Source: M0108 sp044228795
GTDB taxonomy: Bacteria; Pseudomonadota; Gammaproteobacteria; Chromatiales; Chromatiaceae
Direction: 5' to 3'
NCBI GenBank assembly: GCA_044228795.1
Contig: JBGAUE010000006.1
Location: 1 to 64,000 of the forward strand
Length of the DNA: 64,000 nt
The position numbers and the translations under genes are program-made. The notes beneath the pieces are model-generated. The model worked only from the letters and a program-made list of their open reading frames with translations, was not told the DNA's origin and did not search any database. Shown here piece by piece: positions 16,573 to 25,549 of the stretch. Position 1 is the stretch's first letter; the number at the start of each line of letters is the position of its first letter.

Positions 16573-18039
16573 TCAGCCAAAGTCATTACGCAGTATTTCC
16601 TCCGCCCGCCGGCAGATCTCCCGGCCATAGTCGGTCCAGAGGCCTTGGCCCCAGTAGCGGAAGCAACTGGTTTGGGAGGACATGAGGTGAAAGAGGGCGT
16701 TGCGATAGCGCTGTTGATCGCTGGGTATGCCGGGCCTGAGGACCTTTTCATTGAAGAGGGCGCTGACCTCTTCCATGGGGCCGAGGACGTTTTCATAGCC
16801 GCGCACCCAAGAGAGGTCGCTGGTCCAGCTACCGCCCTCCATGTGGAAGCGATGGTCAGAGCGCTTGAGTTCCTCGATGACGCTGGCCAGGCGCTGGGGG
16901 CCGTCACCAGGTTGCATCCGCTCCCAGATCTTGCCGTGGAAAAGCGGCTGGACCACCGGCAGGTCGGCGGTGCGGATGCCTAGGGCGAAGAGGTGTTCCA
17001 GATACTCGCTGGCGTTTAGCAGCGGCACGGGCGAGCCGCTGGCGGCGCGGACTACCTCCAGGTACTTGGAGGGAAACTCATTCATCATGACGCCGCCGTT
17101 CTCGCCGTCGGCGATCTGGGTGACGAGGGGCGGCACCGAGCGCCCGGCCAGTTCCAGAGGGTTGAGGCTCTGGGCCTCGTACCAGGGCTGCATCTGGGCA
17201 ACCAGTTTGGTGTCCGAGCCCTGGGTTTTGACAATAGCGACGATATCGGCTGTCTCCCCCTTGGAATTGGTGCAGACCAGGCGATGGGGTAGATGGGGGC
17301 GCTCAGGGTGGCGGTGATTATGGGGCTGCTCGACGGTATGCTCCTGGACCAGGACCCACTGATAGCCGCTGTCCCTCAGGGTCTTGACGAATTCGTAGGC
17401 TAGATCCGGATGGTTAGGCAGGGCCATCTCGCTGGGGGAGAAGCCGCGCACCCGCTCTAAGGCCTCCCAGCCGAAGATGGCGGCGAAGTGGTGCTGCCAG
17501 GCGCGCACATGAAGGCGGAAGTCCTGCACCGGGGTGGAGGGGGCGACGGCGTGGCCCCAGGGCATGCCGAGCCACTCTACCGCCCAGTTGTAGTTCGGAT
17601 TGCAGGTAACGCCCTTAAGGGCATCGAGAACGTCGTCGCGGCCCATCTGGCGCAGGCCGTGGAGGAGGGTGCCGGAGTATTCCAGCATGACCCGGGGCGA
17701 CTTGCCCTCGCTTATGAGCTGCGGGATGAACTCGCCCATGCGCTTGTAGCACCAAGCGAACTCGGGGGCATTGTGGTTATCGCCGAAGCCCTGGTTCTCC
17801 ATCATGTGCTGGAGATTGCCGATTAAGGCAGCGGTACGCAGGTCGCCGCCCCCAGCCGGGATCAGGGGCTGGTGCATGTGCAGGGCGATGGCGGAGGCGG
17901 CGCGGACCTGGCCAAAGTCGATGCCCCCCCGGTTACGAAACAGGGTCTTAGCGGCGCCGGCGGCCAGGGTTTGGGACACATCGGCCTCGCGGCCAGAGAC
18001 ATTGGGGACGCCTTCGATATATTCTGGAAGCGGATTCAC
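16573..18039 (-). CDS. Glycoside hydrolase family 57 protein
   Basis: A 488-residue GH57 enzyme, probably an alpha-glucan hydrolase or transferase acting on glycogen or maltodextrin. Family regions are ALHMHQPLIP (His-Gln-Pro region 1) near residue 50, GFSPSEMALP (nucleophile glutamate region) and ADGENGG (acid aspartate region). A GTG start at 18039 overlaps the stop of the preceding GH57 gene as GTGA, with GGAAGG upstream, so both are co-translated. The open frame extends further upstream, but that extension is only a shadow of the neighbour. Specificity cannot be told from motifs alone. Confidence 0.85.
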   Translation of the reverse strand: MNPLPEYIEGVPNVSGREADVSQTLAAGAAKTLFRNRGGIDFGQVRAASAIALHMHQPLIPAGGGDLRTAALIGNLQHMMENQGFGDNHNAPEFAWCYKRMGEFIPQLISEGKSPRVMLEYSGTLLHGLRQMGRDDVLDALKGVTCNPNYNWAVEWLGMPWGHAVAPSTPVQDFRLHVRAWQHHFAAIFGWEALERVRGFSPSEMALPNHPDLAYEFVKTLRDSGYQWVLVQEHTVEQPHNHRHPERPHLPHRLVCTNSKGETADIVAIVKTQGSDTKLVAQMQPWYEAQSLNPLELAGRSVPPLVTQIADGENGGVMMNEFPSKYLEVVRAASGSPVPLLNASEYLEHLFALGIRTADLPVVQPLFHGKIWERMQPGDGPQRLASVIEELKRSDHRFHMEGGSWTSDLSWVRGYENVLGPMEEVSALFNEKVLRPGIPSDQQRYRNALFHLMSSQTSCFRYWGQGLWTDYGREICRRAEEILRNDFG

Positions 18040-19364
18040 GGTTGGGAACCTTCCGTTGGGGTTGAGGATGAGGGTGTAGGGTCGGATGGGGTGGTGGTTT
18101 CGGGGGCGACTGAGGCCCGAGCCAGGGCTTCGGGGTCCGGTGAGGAGGCAGTCTCGGCGGGAGCCAGGCTGGAGGGCATCTCGGGCAAGCGCCCCTCGAC
18201 CCGCTCCAGGGCCTGGCGGGAGACCACGAGATCGGCCTCCGACCGGTCCACCCAGGCCTCGCCCCAGTAGAAATTGCAACTCGTCTCGGCGCGCAGCAGG
18301 CGCCAGGTGGCCTCCTCCAGGTCGCGCGCCAAGGCCTCGTCCTGCTCCAGCCCCAGATCCTGGATCCTGGCGCGGGCCAGATTCAGGGCCTGATTTTGTA
18401 GGTTCAAGGCCTTGAGGGCGGTCTTCTGGCTGCTGGAGCCGGTCCACTGGATGAAGTCGCGGCCGTCCTGCCAGCCCGTATTCCAGGCCCCGGTCTCGAC
18501 TGAGACCTCGCCCATAGGGCCATAGGCGTTCAGGTAATTGGAGATAAAGGTGGGTGCCACGGGCGACCGACCGGCGCGCGCGCGGTCGAGGAGCGGCAGA
18601 TAGAAGGCGCTCCAGAAGTTGGCGCCGGGGGTGGTGTTGCGGAACCAGCCGCCGTTCTCGCCGTCGGTGCAGGTCGTCACCAGGGGCGGGAAGTCGCACC
18701 ACCGGGTGCGCTCCTCCACCTCCTTGAGAAACCAGTCCAGTTCCATGCCGGACTCCTGGGCGTTGGACAGGTCCCGGTCGCGGACGATGACCAGAATCTC
18801 GGCACCCTGGTAGCGGGCGATATGGGGCCGGTAACGCAGCTCATGCCACTGCATCGGGGTGATCGGCTTGACGTGCTCGCTATCCACCAGGACATAACGA
18901 TAGCCATGGGCCCGGAGCAAGGGGATAAGTTCCATCGAAAACCCCATCTCGGGCGGCCAAAAGCCCTGGAAGGCGGGCCGCCAAAAGAGATGCCGGGCTA
19001 TATCCAACCAGCGCTTCAGGTGCAGGGGCCGGTCGGACTCCGGGGTCAGGGGCAAAACCGGGTGGTAGTACCCGGTGCCCAGGATCTCGAACAGATCCTG
19101 GTTCTGGAACTGCCAGAGCAGGGCGCCGCAATCGACGGTGCCATAGACCCGTTCCTGGAAGGCCGGGTCCGACAGGGTCTCCAGCAGGGTGCCGGACAGG
19201 GACAAGTGGACTCGTGCCAGGTCCTCGTAACCCCAGAGGCTGCGCGGTATGCGGTCCAGGGCGTAAAGAATTTCCCGCGCCTCCCAGTTGCCCTCGTCAA
19301 GCATGGCCTGAAGGTTGCCTGCCGGCTGGTGGAGATTGAGGACTAAGGCGTGATGGGCGATCAT
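18036..19364 (-). CDS. Glycoside hydrolase family 57 protein (first of tandem pair)
   Basis: A 442-residue GH57 protein. Regions are LVLNLHQPAGN at the N-terminus, GFWPPEMGFS with the expected nucleophile Glu, and TCTDGENGGWF with the acid Asp. The last ~45 residues form a low-complexity Ser/Pro/Thr/Ala tail with no domain. I start it at the ATG giving MIAHHALVLNLHQ, preceded by AAGGGA; a GTG 15 codons upstream is weaker. It is translated together with the second GH57 gene. The two share the fold but only limited sequence, so they are probably not a recent duplication. Confidence 0.85.
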   Translation of the reverse strand: MIAHHALVLNLHQPAGNLQAMLDEGNWEAREILYALDRIPRSLWGYEDLARVHLSLSGTLLETLSDPAFQERVYGTVDCGALLWQFQNQDLFEILGTGYYHPVLPLTPESDRPLHLKRWLDIARHLFWRPAFQGFWPPEMGFSMELIPLLRAHGYRYVLVDSEHVKPITPMQWHELRYRPHIARYQGAEILVIVRDRDLSNAQESGMELDWFLKEVEERTRWCDFPPLVTTCTDGENGGWFRNTTPGANFWSAFYLPLLDRARAGRSPVAPTFISNYLNAYGPMGEVSVETGAWNTGWQDGRDFIQWTGSSSQKTALKALNLQNQALNLARARIQDLGLEQDEALARDLEEATWRLLRAETSCNFYWGEAWVDRSEADLVVSRQALERVEGRLPEMPSSLAPAETASSPDPEALARASVAPETTTPSDPTPSSSTPTEGSQP

Positions 19365-19493
19365 CCGGATGTCCCTTACAATAAAATAATGGAAGGTTGG
19401 GATTTTCACCCTGTGCGGCGGGTGACTGCAAGGCCATCATCATTCCAGACACAAGAAGCCTAACCGAGCAAGAGGCCCTGCGGCCATGCCGTC

Positions 19494-20432
19494 ATGACTC
19501 CAATCCATGTCGTTGCCGCTGCTCTCCAGGATGCCCAAGGGCGGGTGCTGATCGCCCGGCGGCCCCTGGGGGTGCATCAGGGCGGGCTCTGGGAATTTCC
19601 GGGTGGCAAGCTGGAGCCGGGGGAGATGCCGCTGCGGGGGTTAGCGCGGGAACTGGAGGAGGAGCTGGGGATTCGGGTTTTGGCCTCGCGGCCCCTGATC
19701 CGCGTCCATCACGATTATGGCGACCGGCGGGTCTTGCTGGATGTGCATCGGGTGACGGGCTTCGCGGGCGAGCCGGTGGGTCGGGAAGGCCAGCCTCTGG
19801 CCTGGCGGCATCCCGAGGACCTGGACCCCGGGTGCTTCCCCGCCGCCGATGGGCCCATAATCTCTGCCCTGCGGCTGCCCCCTCTCTACTTCATTACCAG
19901 TGACGATCCGGTGGAGCCGAGGGTGTTCTTGGTGGGGCTGGAGCGGGTGCTGGTGGGTGGGATGCGGCTGGTACAAATGCGTGCCTCTGGCCTGGCGGAC
20001 GCTGACTACGCTGATCTGGCGAGCGCTGCCTGGGATCTCTGCCGGAGCCAGGGGGTGCGGTTGCTGCTGAACCGTGATCCGGCGCGGGCGCAGGGGCTGG
20101 CCGGCGATGGTCTGCATCTGACCCGTCAGCATCTGGCCAATCTCAGGGCGCGACCCCGCGATTGGGGCCTGGTGGGGGCTTCCTGTCAGGGGGCGGCGGA
20201 TCTGGCGCGGGCGGGGGACTTGGGGCTGGACTATGCCCTGCTCTCGGCCCTCATGCCGAAGTCCCATCAGCGCGGGGTGCCTCATTTCGACTGGGAGCGG
20301 TTCGCGGCCTTGGTGGAGGACGCCAGGCTACCGGTCTATGCCCTGGGCGGTTTGAGTCTGGGGGATCTGGAATTGGCTATCGACCGAGGTGCCCAAGGGG
20401 TTGCGGTGACATGGGAGCTTGGGTCAATGTGA
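19494..20432 (+). CDS. mutT: Nudix hydrolase (MutT) fused to thiamine-phosphate-synthase-like domain
   Basis: A 312-residue two-domain protein. Residues 1–130 are a MutT-type Nudix hydrolase with the box GGKLEPGE...RELEEELGI (residues 37–60), which hydrolyses 8-oxo-dGTP to keep oxidised guanine out of DNA. Residues ~130–312 match the TIM-barrel ThiE/TenI fold. This MutT–ThiE-like fusion is common in gammaproteobacteria, and the barrel is thought not to act as a thiamine synthase. Its last nine bases overlap the convergent yacG. Confidence 0.92.
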   Translation: MTPIHVVAAALQDAQGRVLIARRPLGVHQGGLWEFPGGKLEPGEMPLRGLARELEEELGIRVLASRPLIRVHHDYGDRRVLLDVHRVTGFAGEPVGREGQPLAWRHPEDLDPGCFPAADGPIISALRLPPLYFITSDDPVEPRVFLVGLERVLVGGMRLVQMRASGLADADYADLASAAWDLCRSQGVRLLLNRDPARAQGLAGDGLHLTRQHLANLRARPRDWGLVGASCQGAADLARAGDLGLDYALLSALMPKSHQRGVPHFDWERFAALVEDARLPVYALGGLSLGDLELAIDRGAQGVAVTWELGSM

Positions 20433-20660
20433 GCGCGGGAAGGGGCTTTCGTCCGCATCCCCTGCCCAGGGCTCCGGGAACCCATTTTGTAAGCCGTCCG
20501 GGTCCGTTTCCGCCGAGGGGTGGATGCGGTGACCCTCGTCGAACCATTCGCCCAGATCAATGAGGCGGCAGCGCTCACTGCAGAAGGGCCGCCAGGGGGA
20601 GGCGGTCGTCCAGGGGACGGATGCGCCGCAATGGGGACAGGGTACCCGCGTGTCGGTCAT
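20424..20660 (-). CDS. yacG: DNA gyrase inhibitor YacG
   Basis: A 78-residue zinc protein with the YacG pattern VPCPHCG...PFCSERCRLIDLGEW; the two CxxC-like pairs bind one zinc. YacG inhibits DNA gyrase by binding GyrB. It lies 20 bases after zapD in the same direction. The acidic C-terminal tail is normal for the family. Confidence 0.95.
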   Translation of the reverse strand: MTDTRVPCPHCGASVPWTTASPWRPFCSERCRLIDLGEWFDEGHRIHPSAETDPDGLQNGFPEPWAGDADESPFPRSH

Positions 20661-20680
20661 GACGCCTCCCGCTTGGGGCC

Positions 20681-21448
20681 TCAGAGAACGCAGCAGGTGA
20701 GGCTGAATTCCAGGTCGTCGCGGATCGGTTCCGGGGCGGCCTCGATGCCATCACGCAGGAAGCGGATAGCGAAGCGGTTCTTGTGTCCGCTGATCTCGGG
20801 GAAGAGGGAAGGGTCGGTCTCCACGGAGATGCGGATCAACTGGGCCGGGGCAGGCGATTCCAGGGATTCTTGATAAAGCCCTTCGTGGGCTAGGACCCGG
20901 CGCGGGGTACCGCTGCGGCGAATGAAGTCGAGCAGGAGGCGGATGGCGACTATGACCGGCGCTAGGTCCTCGGTCCACAGGGCGATCTGACGGTCACGCT
21001 CGCGCACGGGCCGGGCCAGCCAGTGATAGTACTGGGGCAGGTCGAAGCCGCAGGTGCCACCGGGGAGGCTGCCGCGCTGGGCGACGCCCTTGAGAAATTC
21101 GTTCTCACGAATACGCTGGCCGATGGGGCGCTCCAGGTTGCGCAGGCCCTCGGTGGCAGCGTTGATTTCGCCAAGGGAACTTTCCAGGGCCTTACGGTTA
21201 ACCCCCGGTTTGTCGCGGACGCGATCCAGGGTGGCGGCCTGACGGTCAAGCTCCTTGATGAGCTCGGTTTTGATGTCAGCGCGGGAACTGATGGTGGCAA
21301 TATCCAGCAGGGTCTCGACTAGGGCCCGCGAGGCCCAGGGGTTGTCCTGGGGCTGGAGGAAGGCCAGCTTTTCGAACAGGTGTTCGAGCCGCATTTGGGT
21401 GCGGGTGCGTTCGTTAAGAGGATGTTCGAAGGTCAGGGTCGTGGCCAC
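20681..21448 (-). CDS. zapD: Cell division protein ZapD
   Basis: A 255-residue protein of the ZapD (YacF, DUF1342) family, which bundles FtsZ filaments at the division ring. Characteristic stretches are FEHPLNERTRTQMRLEHLFEKL at the N-terminus and the central CGFDLPQYYHWLARP. It is in the usual zapD–yacG order. Confidence 0.95.
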   Translation of the reverse strand: MATTLTFEHPLNERTRTQMRLEHLFEKLAFLQPQDNPWASRALVETLLDIATISSRADIKTELIKELDRQAATLDRVRDKPGVNRKALESSLGEINAATEGLRNLERPIGQRIRENEFLKGVAQRGSLPGGTCGFDLPQYYHWLARPVRERDRQIALWTEDLAPVIVAIRLLLDFIRRSGTPRRVLAHEGLYQESLESPAPAQLIRISVETDPSLFPEISGHKNRFAIRFLRDGIEAAPEPIRDDLEFSLTCCVL

Positions 21449-21600
21449 GGGTATTCCAGTTGGGATGGGGGTAATGAAGGTGCGCGCGCCCGGAGCGCCT
21501 TGTTAAGGATAACGATTATACGCTTGGCGCGGGAGATTTCGCGTCGGGCTGGGAAAGGATGGCCTGGGGCCTTGCCTCGGGGCCCCCGGAACCCTGGTCC

Positions 21601-22605
21601 TCAGGTGGGCTTGGCATATTCGAAGGCGTCGGAAAACATGTGGTCCCGGCTGAGTCCGGCGGTGGCAAAGGCCTTGCTCCCGCTCTCGACCATGATGGGC
21701 GGGCCTGCCAAATAGACATCGAAGCCGCTCATATCCGGGTGGTCGGCCAATACGGCCGCGTGGACGAAACCCGTGCGGCCAGTCCAGTCCGGGTCAGGTT
21801 CAGAAAGAGCAGGAGTGTAGCTGAAATGGGCGTGATCCCGAGCCCATTGGCTGGGCAAGTCCGGCAGGTAGAGATCCGTCTGCCTGCGCACACCCCAGTA
21901 GAGTTGCATGGGCCTGGTGATGCCGAGATGGAAGGCATGTTCGATGATGCCCTTGATAGGGGCGAAGCCTGTGCCACCAGCTACCAGAATGATGGGACGA
22001 TCCGAGTCTTCGCGCAGGGTGAAGGTGCCCAGGGGGGCCTGGATGCGCAGTATGGCCTTCTCCGCCAGGGCGTCGAAGATGAAGCTGGTGAATTGGCCGC
22101 CGGGGACGTGGCGCACGTGTAATTCGATGAGGGCATCGTCATGGGGGGCATTGGCGATGGAGAAGGCGCGCCGCTTGCCGCCCTCCAGCAAGAAGTCCAG
22201 GTACTGGCCAGCGAGGAAGGGTAGGCGCTGGTTTTCCGGCAGCTTGAGGTACAGGCGCACCACGTCGTGGTTCAGGGCCTCCTTGTCCACCACCCGGCAG
22301 GGCAGGGTGCGGATCTCGATCTCAGCGGCGCCCTGGACCTCCGTGACACCCAGAACTAGGTCGCTCTCGGGCACGGCCTGACAGACCAGGCAGGCGTTGG
22401 GCTCGCGGCCTTCCAAGGCCTGGATATTGCCGCTCGGGTAGGCCACCCGTCCCGAAATCAGGGTGGCAAGGCAAGAGCCGCATTGGCCGCCGCGGCAACC
22501 GTAGGGCAGGATAATACCCTGGCGCAGGGCCGCCTCCAGCAGGGTCTCGCTAGCCTTGGCCTGGAAATGGTGGCCGGCGGGTTGCGTCTGGATGTCGAAG
22601 GTCAT
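21601..22605 (-). CDS. 2Fe-2S/flavin NAD(P)H oxidoreductase (CDP-6-deoxy-glucoseen reductase-like)
   Basis: A 334-residue electron-transfer protein. Residues 1–90 are a plant-type 2Fe-2S ferredoxin domain with C37, C42, C45 and C75. Residues ~100–200 form an FAD domain (RAFSIANAP). The rest is an NAD(P) domain (ILVAGGTGFAPIKGI). Such proteins are annotated as CDP-6-deoxy-delta-3,4-glucoseen reductase or as reductases for oxygenases and UbiD-linked steps; the physiological partner is not visible here. The ATG at 22605 starts exactly at the ferredoxin domain; the longer frame upstream lacks homology. Confidence 0.85.
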   Translation of the reverse strand: MTFDIQTQPAGHHFQAKASETLLEAALRQGIILPYGCRGGQCGSCLATLISGRVAYPSGNIQALEGREPNACLVCQAVPESDLVLGVTEVQGAAEIEIRTLPCRVVDKEALNHDVVRLYLKLPENQRLPFLAGQYLDFLLEGGKRRAFSIANAPHDDALIELHVRHVPGGQFTSFIFDALAEKAILRIQAPLGTFTLREDSDRPIILVAGGTGFAPIKGIIEHAFHLGITRPMQLYWGVRRQTDLYLPDLPSQWARDHAHFSYTPALSEPDPDWTGRTGFVHAAVLADHPDMSGFDVYLAGPPIMVESGSKAFATAGLSRDHMFSDAFEYAKPT

Positions 22606-22761
22606 AGCGCGCTGGGCCTCGTCGGAGTGGGGGCTGAAGGCGGGGCGGTGGCATGACCGGTGCCCGATTGGGTGAAAAAGATGCGCCCAGTGGGCCGGAA
22701 TTGCAATAAACTCCCGGTCAGAATCCGGGGCGGCCGGACGGGCGAGAAGAGTAATAATGCC

Positions 22762-23616
22762 ATGTGGATACTGGGATGCGGCTATATCGGCCAGAGGTTG
22801 GCGCGAACCTATCTGGATCTGGGCTACCCCGTCACCGCCGTGATTCGGAGTGAGGCCAGCCGCTTGGCCTTGGCCGGCTTGGGCCTCCGAGCCCTGGCCC
22901 GGGATCTGTCTACCGATGCGCTGGATGGCCTGGACTGGGCAGGGGAGGAACTCTTTCACCTGGCCCCGCCGCCGTCCGACGGGGTCGAGGATCGGCTTAC
23001 CCGTCATCTGGTGGCATCCTTCCGTGACGCCGGCCATCCTCGCCGCCTCGTCTATATGAGTACCACCGGCGTCTATGGCGATTGCGGCGGGGACTGGGTG
23101 GACGAGACCCGGCCAGCGGCGCCAGTGGCCGACCGCTCGGTGCGGCGTTGGGATGCGGAGGAGACCCTACGGGCCTGGAGCCTGGAATCGGGCGCCGACT
23201 TGGTGATTCTGCGGGTGGCGGGTATTTATGGACCCGGCCGTCTGCCCCTGGAGCGCATCCGTCAGGGGCTGCCACTGGCGCGGGAGGAGGATTCACCCTG
23301 GTCGAATCGCATTCACGCCGACGACCTGGTGGCGGCCTGCGTCGCAGCCATGGCGCGCGGTGAGTCGGGCCGCGTTTACAACCTGTGCGATGGTCATCCC
23401 TCTACCATGACCGACTATTTTCTGCGCGTTGCCGACGCCGCCGGGTTGCCGCGACCGCCCCTGCTGACCCTGAGCGAGGCCGCGGCCGTGCTTTCCGCCG
23501 GCATGTTGTCCTATCTGGCTGAATCCCGGCGACTAAGCAACCGCCGGCTCCGGGAGGAACTGGGTCTGATCCCGCGCTACCCTGATCTGGCGGCAGGTCT
23601 GCCGAGTTGCTTCTGA
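22762..23616 (+). CDS. NAD-dependent epimerase/dehydratase family protein
   Basis: A 284-residue extended SDR protein of the YeeZ type. The Rossmann motif GCGYIGQRLA lies at residues 5–14, and YMSTTGVYGD supplies the Ser/Tyr active-site region. Substrate is unknown. The ATG at 22762 places the glycine motif at the very N-terminus as usual; an upstream in-frame extension is unsupported. It is divergent from the ferredoxin reductase. Confidence 0.85.
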   Translation: MWILGCGYIGQRLARTYLDLGYPVTAVIRSEASRLALAGLGLRALARDLSTDALDGLDWAGEELFHLAPPPSDGVEDRLTRHLVASFRDAGHPRRLVYMSTTGVYGDCGGDWVDETRPAAPVADRSVRRWDAEETLRAWSLESGADLVILRVAGIYGPGRLPLERIRQGLPLAREEDSPWSNRIHADDLVAACVAAMARGESGRVYNLCDGHPSTMTDYFLRVADAAGLPRPPLLTLSEAAAVLSAGMLSYLAESRRLSNRRLREELGLIPRYPDLAAGLPSCF

Positions 23617-23762
23617 TGCCAGGAATCTGAGCAAGCCCGCATACTGGCAGGCTAGACGCCGGATGGGTATGGGGCTGATAATCCCCGCCTCATTATCCCT
23701 ACCTCCTTACCCGGTGAGCGGATGGGCTCGCCGGCTCCACCCACCCCACGAGAGAATTTATT

Positions 23763-24167
23763 ATGAGTGCTAAAACCAGGCTCCTGGGCAGTTCCTTCGC
23801 CGTCGCCGCCCTGACGGGACTCATTTCCTCGTCCGCCCTGGCGGTCCAGGACGCGGATTTCCGCTTCGATTCCACCGAGAACCTGGTTCAGGTCTGCTCG
23901 GTCCCGGAGACGGCCCCTGAGTACCTCACGGCGACCCTCGCCTGTAAGGCCTTCATCGAGGCCACGGTCCAATACCACGATGAAGTGACCAACCGCAAGC
24001 AGCTCAAGCCCCTCATCTGCCCACCCAAGACGGCCACGACCGATGAAGGGCGGACCGCCTTTCTAGCCTGGGCCCAGCAGAAGGCCGGTGACAAAAAACT
24101 CATGGCGGAGCAGCCGGTCGTAAGTCTGGTGCGTGCCTTGGCGGCCAAGTACCCCTGCAAGAAATAA
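23763..24167 (+). CDS. Secreted Rap1a/Tai-like protein
   Basis: A 134-residue protein with a Sec signal peptide (cleavage after SSSALA, about residue 27) and four cysteines in the mature part. CSVPETAPEYLTATLACKAFIEA and the closing LAAKYPCKK resemble the Rap1a/Tai immunity-protein fold, a small disulfide-bonded helical periplasmic domain. No type VI effector lies nearby, so an immunity role is not supported; many genomes carry orphan members. Confidence 0.65.
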   Translation: MSAKTRLLGSSFAVAALTGLISSSALAVQDADFRFDSTENLVQVCSVPETAPEYLTATLACKAFIEATVQYHDEVTNRKQLKPLICPPKTATTDEGRTAFLAWAQQKAGDKKLMAEQPVVSLVRALAAKYPCKK

Positions 24168-24231
24168 GGCGGCCGCTCTACCAATGCCTGGGGCGATTGC
24201 ACCGATCAATCGCTCGACTCTGGAGAACTTT

Positions 24232-24462
24232 ATGAAAAAGATTATGACTGTTTCCGTCCTTGCCCTTGGGGTTCTGACCCTGACCGGCTGTGGTACTACA
24301 ACCGGTGAGCGGGCCGGCAGCGGTGCCCTCATGGGCGCGGCGGGTGGTGCCCTCATCGGTTCTTTGAGCGCCCAGGCCGGCGCGGGCGCCCTGATCGGCG
24401 CGGGTGTTGGTGCCCTGGGTGGTTACCTCTACGACCAGCACCAGAAAGGCAATATTGACTGA
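24232..24462 (+). CDS. Glycine-zipper outer-membrane lipoprotein
   Basis: A 76-residue lipoprotein with a lipobox (LTLTGC, Cys 20) and a glycine-zipper run (GALMGAAGGALIGS...GAGVGALGGYLYDQ). Similar YMGG-type lipoproteins are found in the outer membrane. TGGAGAAC lies just before the ATG. It follows the Rap1a-like gene by 64 bases and may share its transcript. Confidence 0.8.
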   Translation: MKKIMTVSVLALGVLTLTGCGTTTGERAGSGALMGAAGGALIGSLSAQAGAGALIGAGVGALGGYLYDQHQKGNID

Positions 24463-24469
24463 TATCCCC

Positions 24470-24506
24470 CCTCCGAATCCGCCCCTCGGGTGGGTTCGGA
24501 GGCCTT
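24470..24506 (+). terminator. Hairpin, likely terminator
   Basis: CCTCCGAA (24470–24477) pairs perfectly with TTCGGAGG (24495–24502), followed by CCTTT. The short T run makes it a weak intrinsic terminator after the lipoprotein gene. Confidence 0.5.
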
Positions 24507-24557
24507 TCCGACCTGCGGTTCTTCGGTTATTGGGTGGTGGTAGGTGAGGATCTTGCC

Positions 24558-25487
24558 ATGATTACGCCCGCCACCTTTACCGCTCTGAGATCGGCCCGAC
24601 CTAATTTCCTGCTGCTTGCCCCGGTTTGCGTCCTGCTCGGGGTGGGGGTGGCGGTCCAGGGTCAGATTCCCGTGGATGGGCTGTCGGTGGTCATTGCCCT
24701 GATTGGCGCCGCCTTTGCCCATGTCAGTGTCAATGCCCTCAATGAATTCGAGGACTTCTGCTCCGGCCTGGATCTGCGTACCTCGCGCACCCCCTTTAGC
24801 GGCGGAACGGGTACCCTGGTCGCCCATCCCCACCTGGCCTATCAGGTTCAGGCCCTGGGATTAGCCAGCTTGGGATTCACCGCCCTGTGCGGCTTGATTC
24901 TCCTGGTGCGCATAGGTTGGGGTCTGTTGCCGATTGGGATCCTGGGCCTCGGGCTGATTTACTTTTATACCAGCCGCATCAACTACAACCATTGGCTGTG
25001 CCTCATCGCCCCAGGTTTAGGTTTCGGTCCCCTCATGGTTCTGGGGACCTATTACGCTATCACGGGTGCCTGGTCCGCCAGCGCCGCTGTCGCTTCTCTG
25101 ATTCCTTTCTTTCTCGTCAATAATTTGTTACTGCTTAACCAGTTCCCTGATCTGGAGCCGGACCGCTCCGTGGGCCGCGACACCTTGCCTATTGCCCTAG
25201 GCCTTGCCGGCGCCCTACAGGTTTATGGCCTGCTGGCCCTGCTAGCCTTCGTCAGCCTAGCACTGGGCGTCGCCGCGGGTTTGTTGCCACCCGGGGCCCT
25301 GCTCGGCCTATTTGGCATGCCTGCCGCGCTGGTGGTCTATCTCGCCGTCCGCCGCATTCTGGGTCAGGAGGGTGGCCTGCTTCCCGCCCTGTTGGGGCCC
25401 ATGGGTATCAACGTCGCTCTCACCCTCGTCACACCCTTGCTCATGTCCCTGGGGATGTGGCTTTGGCCCCTAATGCAGGATGCCTAA
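24558..25487 (+). CDS. UbiA-family prenyltransferase
   Basis: A 309-residue integral membrane protein with about eight or nine hydrophobic segments. The first Asp-rich motif is NEFEDFCSGLD (residues 62–72) and the second is DLEPDRSVGRD (about 193–207); both bind the Mg-prenyl diphosphate. The arrangement is closest to MenA-like 1,4-dihydroxy-2-naphthoate prenyltransferases, but other UbiA members cannot be excluded. The ATG at 24558 with GTGAGGA upstream is chosen over a GTG eight codons earlier. Confidence 0.82.
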   Translation: MITPATFTALRSARPNFLLLAPVCVLLGVGVAVQGQIPVDGLSVVIALIGAAFAHVSVNALNEFEDFCSGLDLRTSRTPFSGGTGTLVAHPHLAYQVQALGLASLGFTALCGLILLVRIGWGLLPIGILGLGLIYFYTSRINYNHWLCLIAPGLGFGPLMVLGTYYAITGAWSASAAVASLIPFFLVNNLLLLNQFPDLEPDRSVGRDTLPIALGLAGALQVYGLLALLAFVSLALGVAAGLLPPGALLGLFGMPAALVVYLAVRRILGQEGGLLPALLGPMGINVALTLVTPLLMSLGMWLWPLMQDA

Positions 25488-25498
25488 GGTCCTTAACT

Positions 25499-25546
25499 AA
25501 TATCAGGGGTGGCCAGGACTGATGGGTCAGGTTGAGTCCTGATATT
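25499..25546. terminator. Convergent hairpin with two alternative stems
   Basis: AATATCAGG (25499–25507) is a perfect complement of CCTGATATT (25538–25546). A shorter inner stem, CAGGACT (25514) with AGTCCTG (25535–25541), competes for the same right arm. It separates the convergent ubiA-like and lspA genes. Confidence 0.5.
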
Positions 25547-25549
25547 GCT

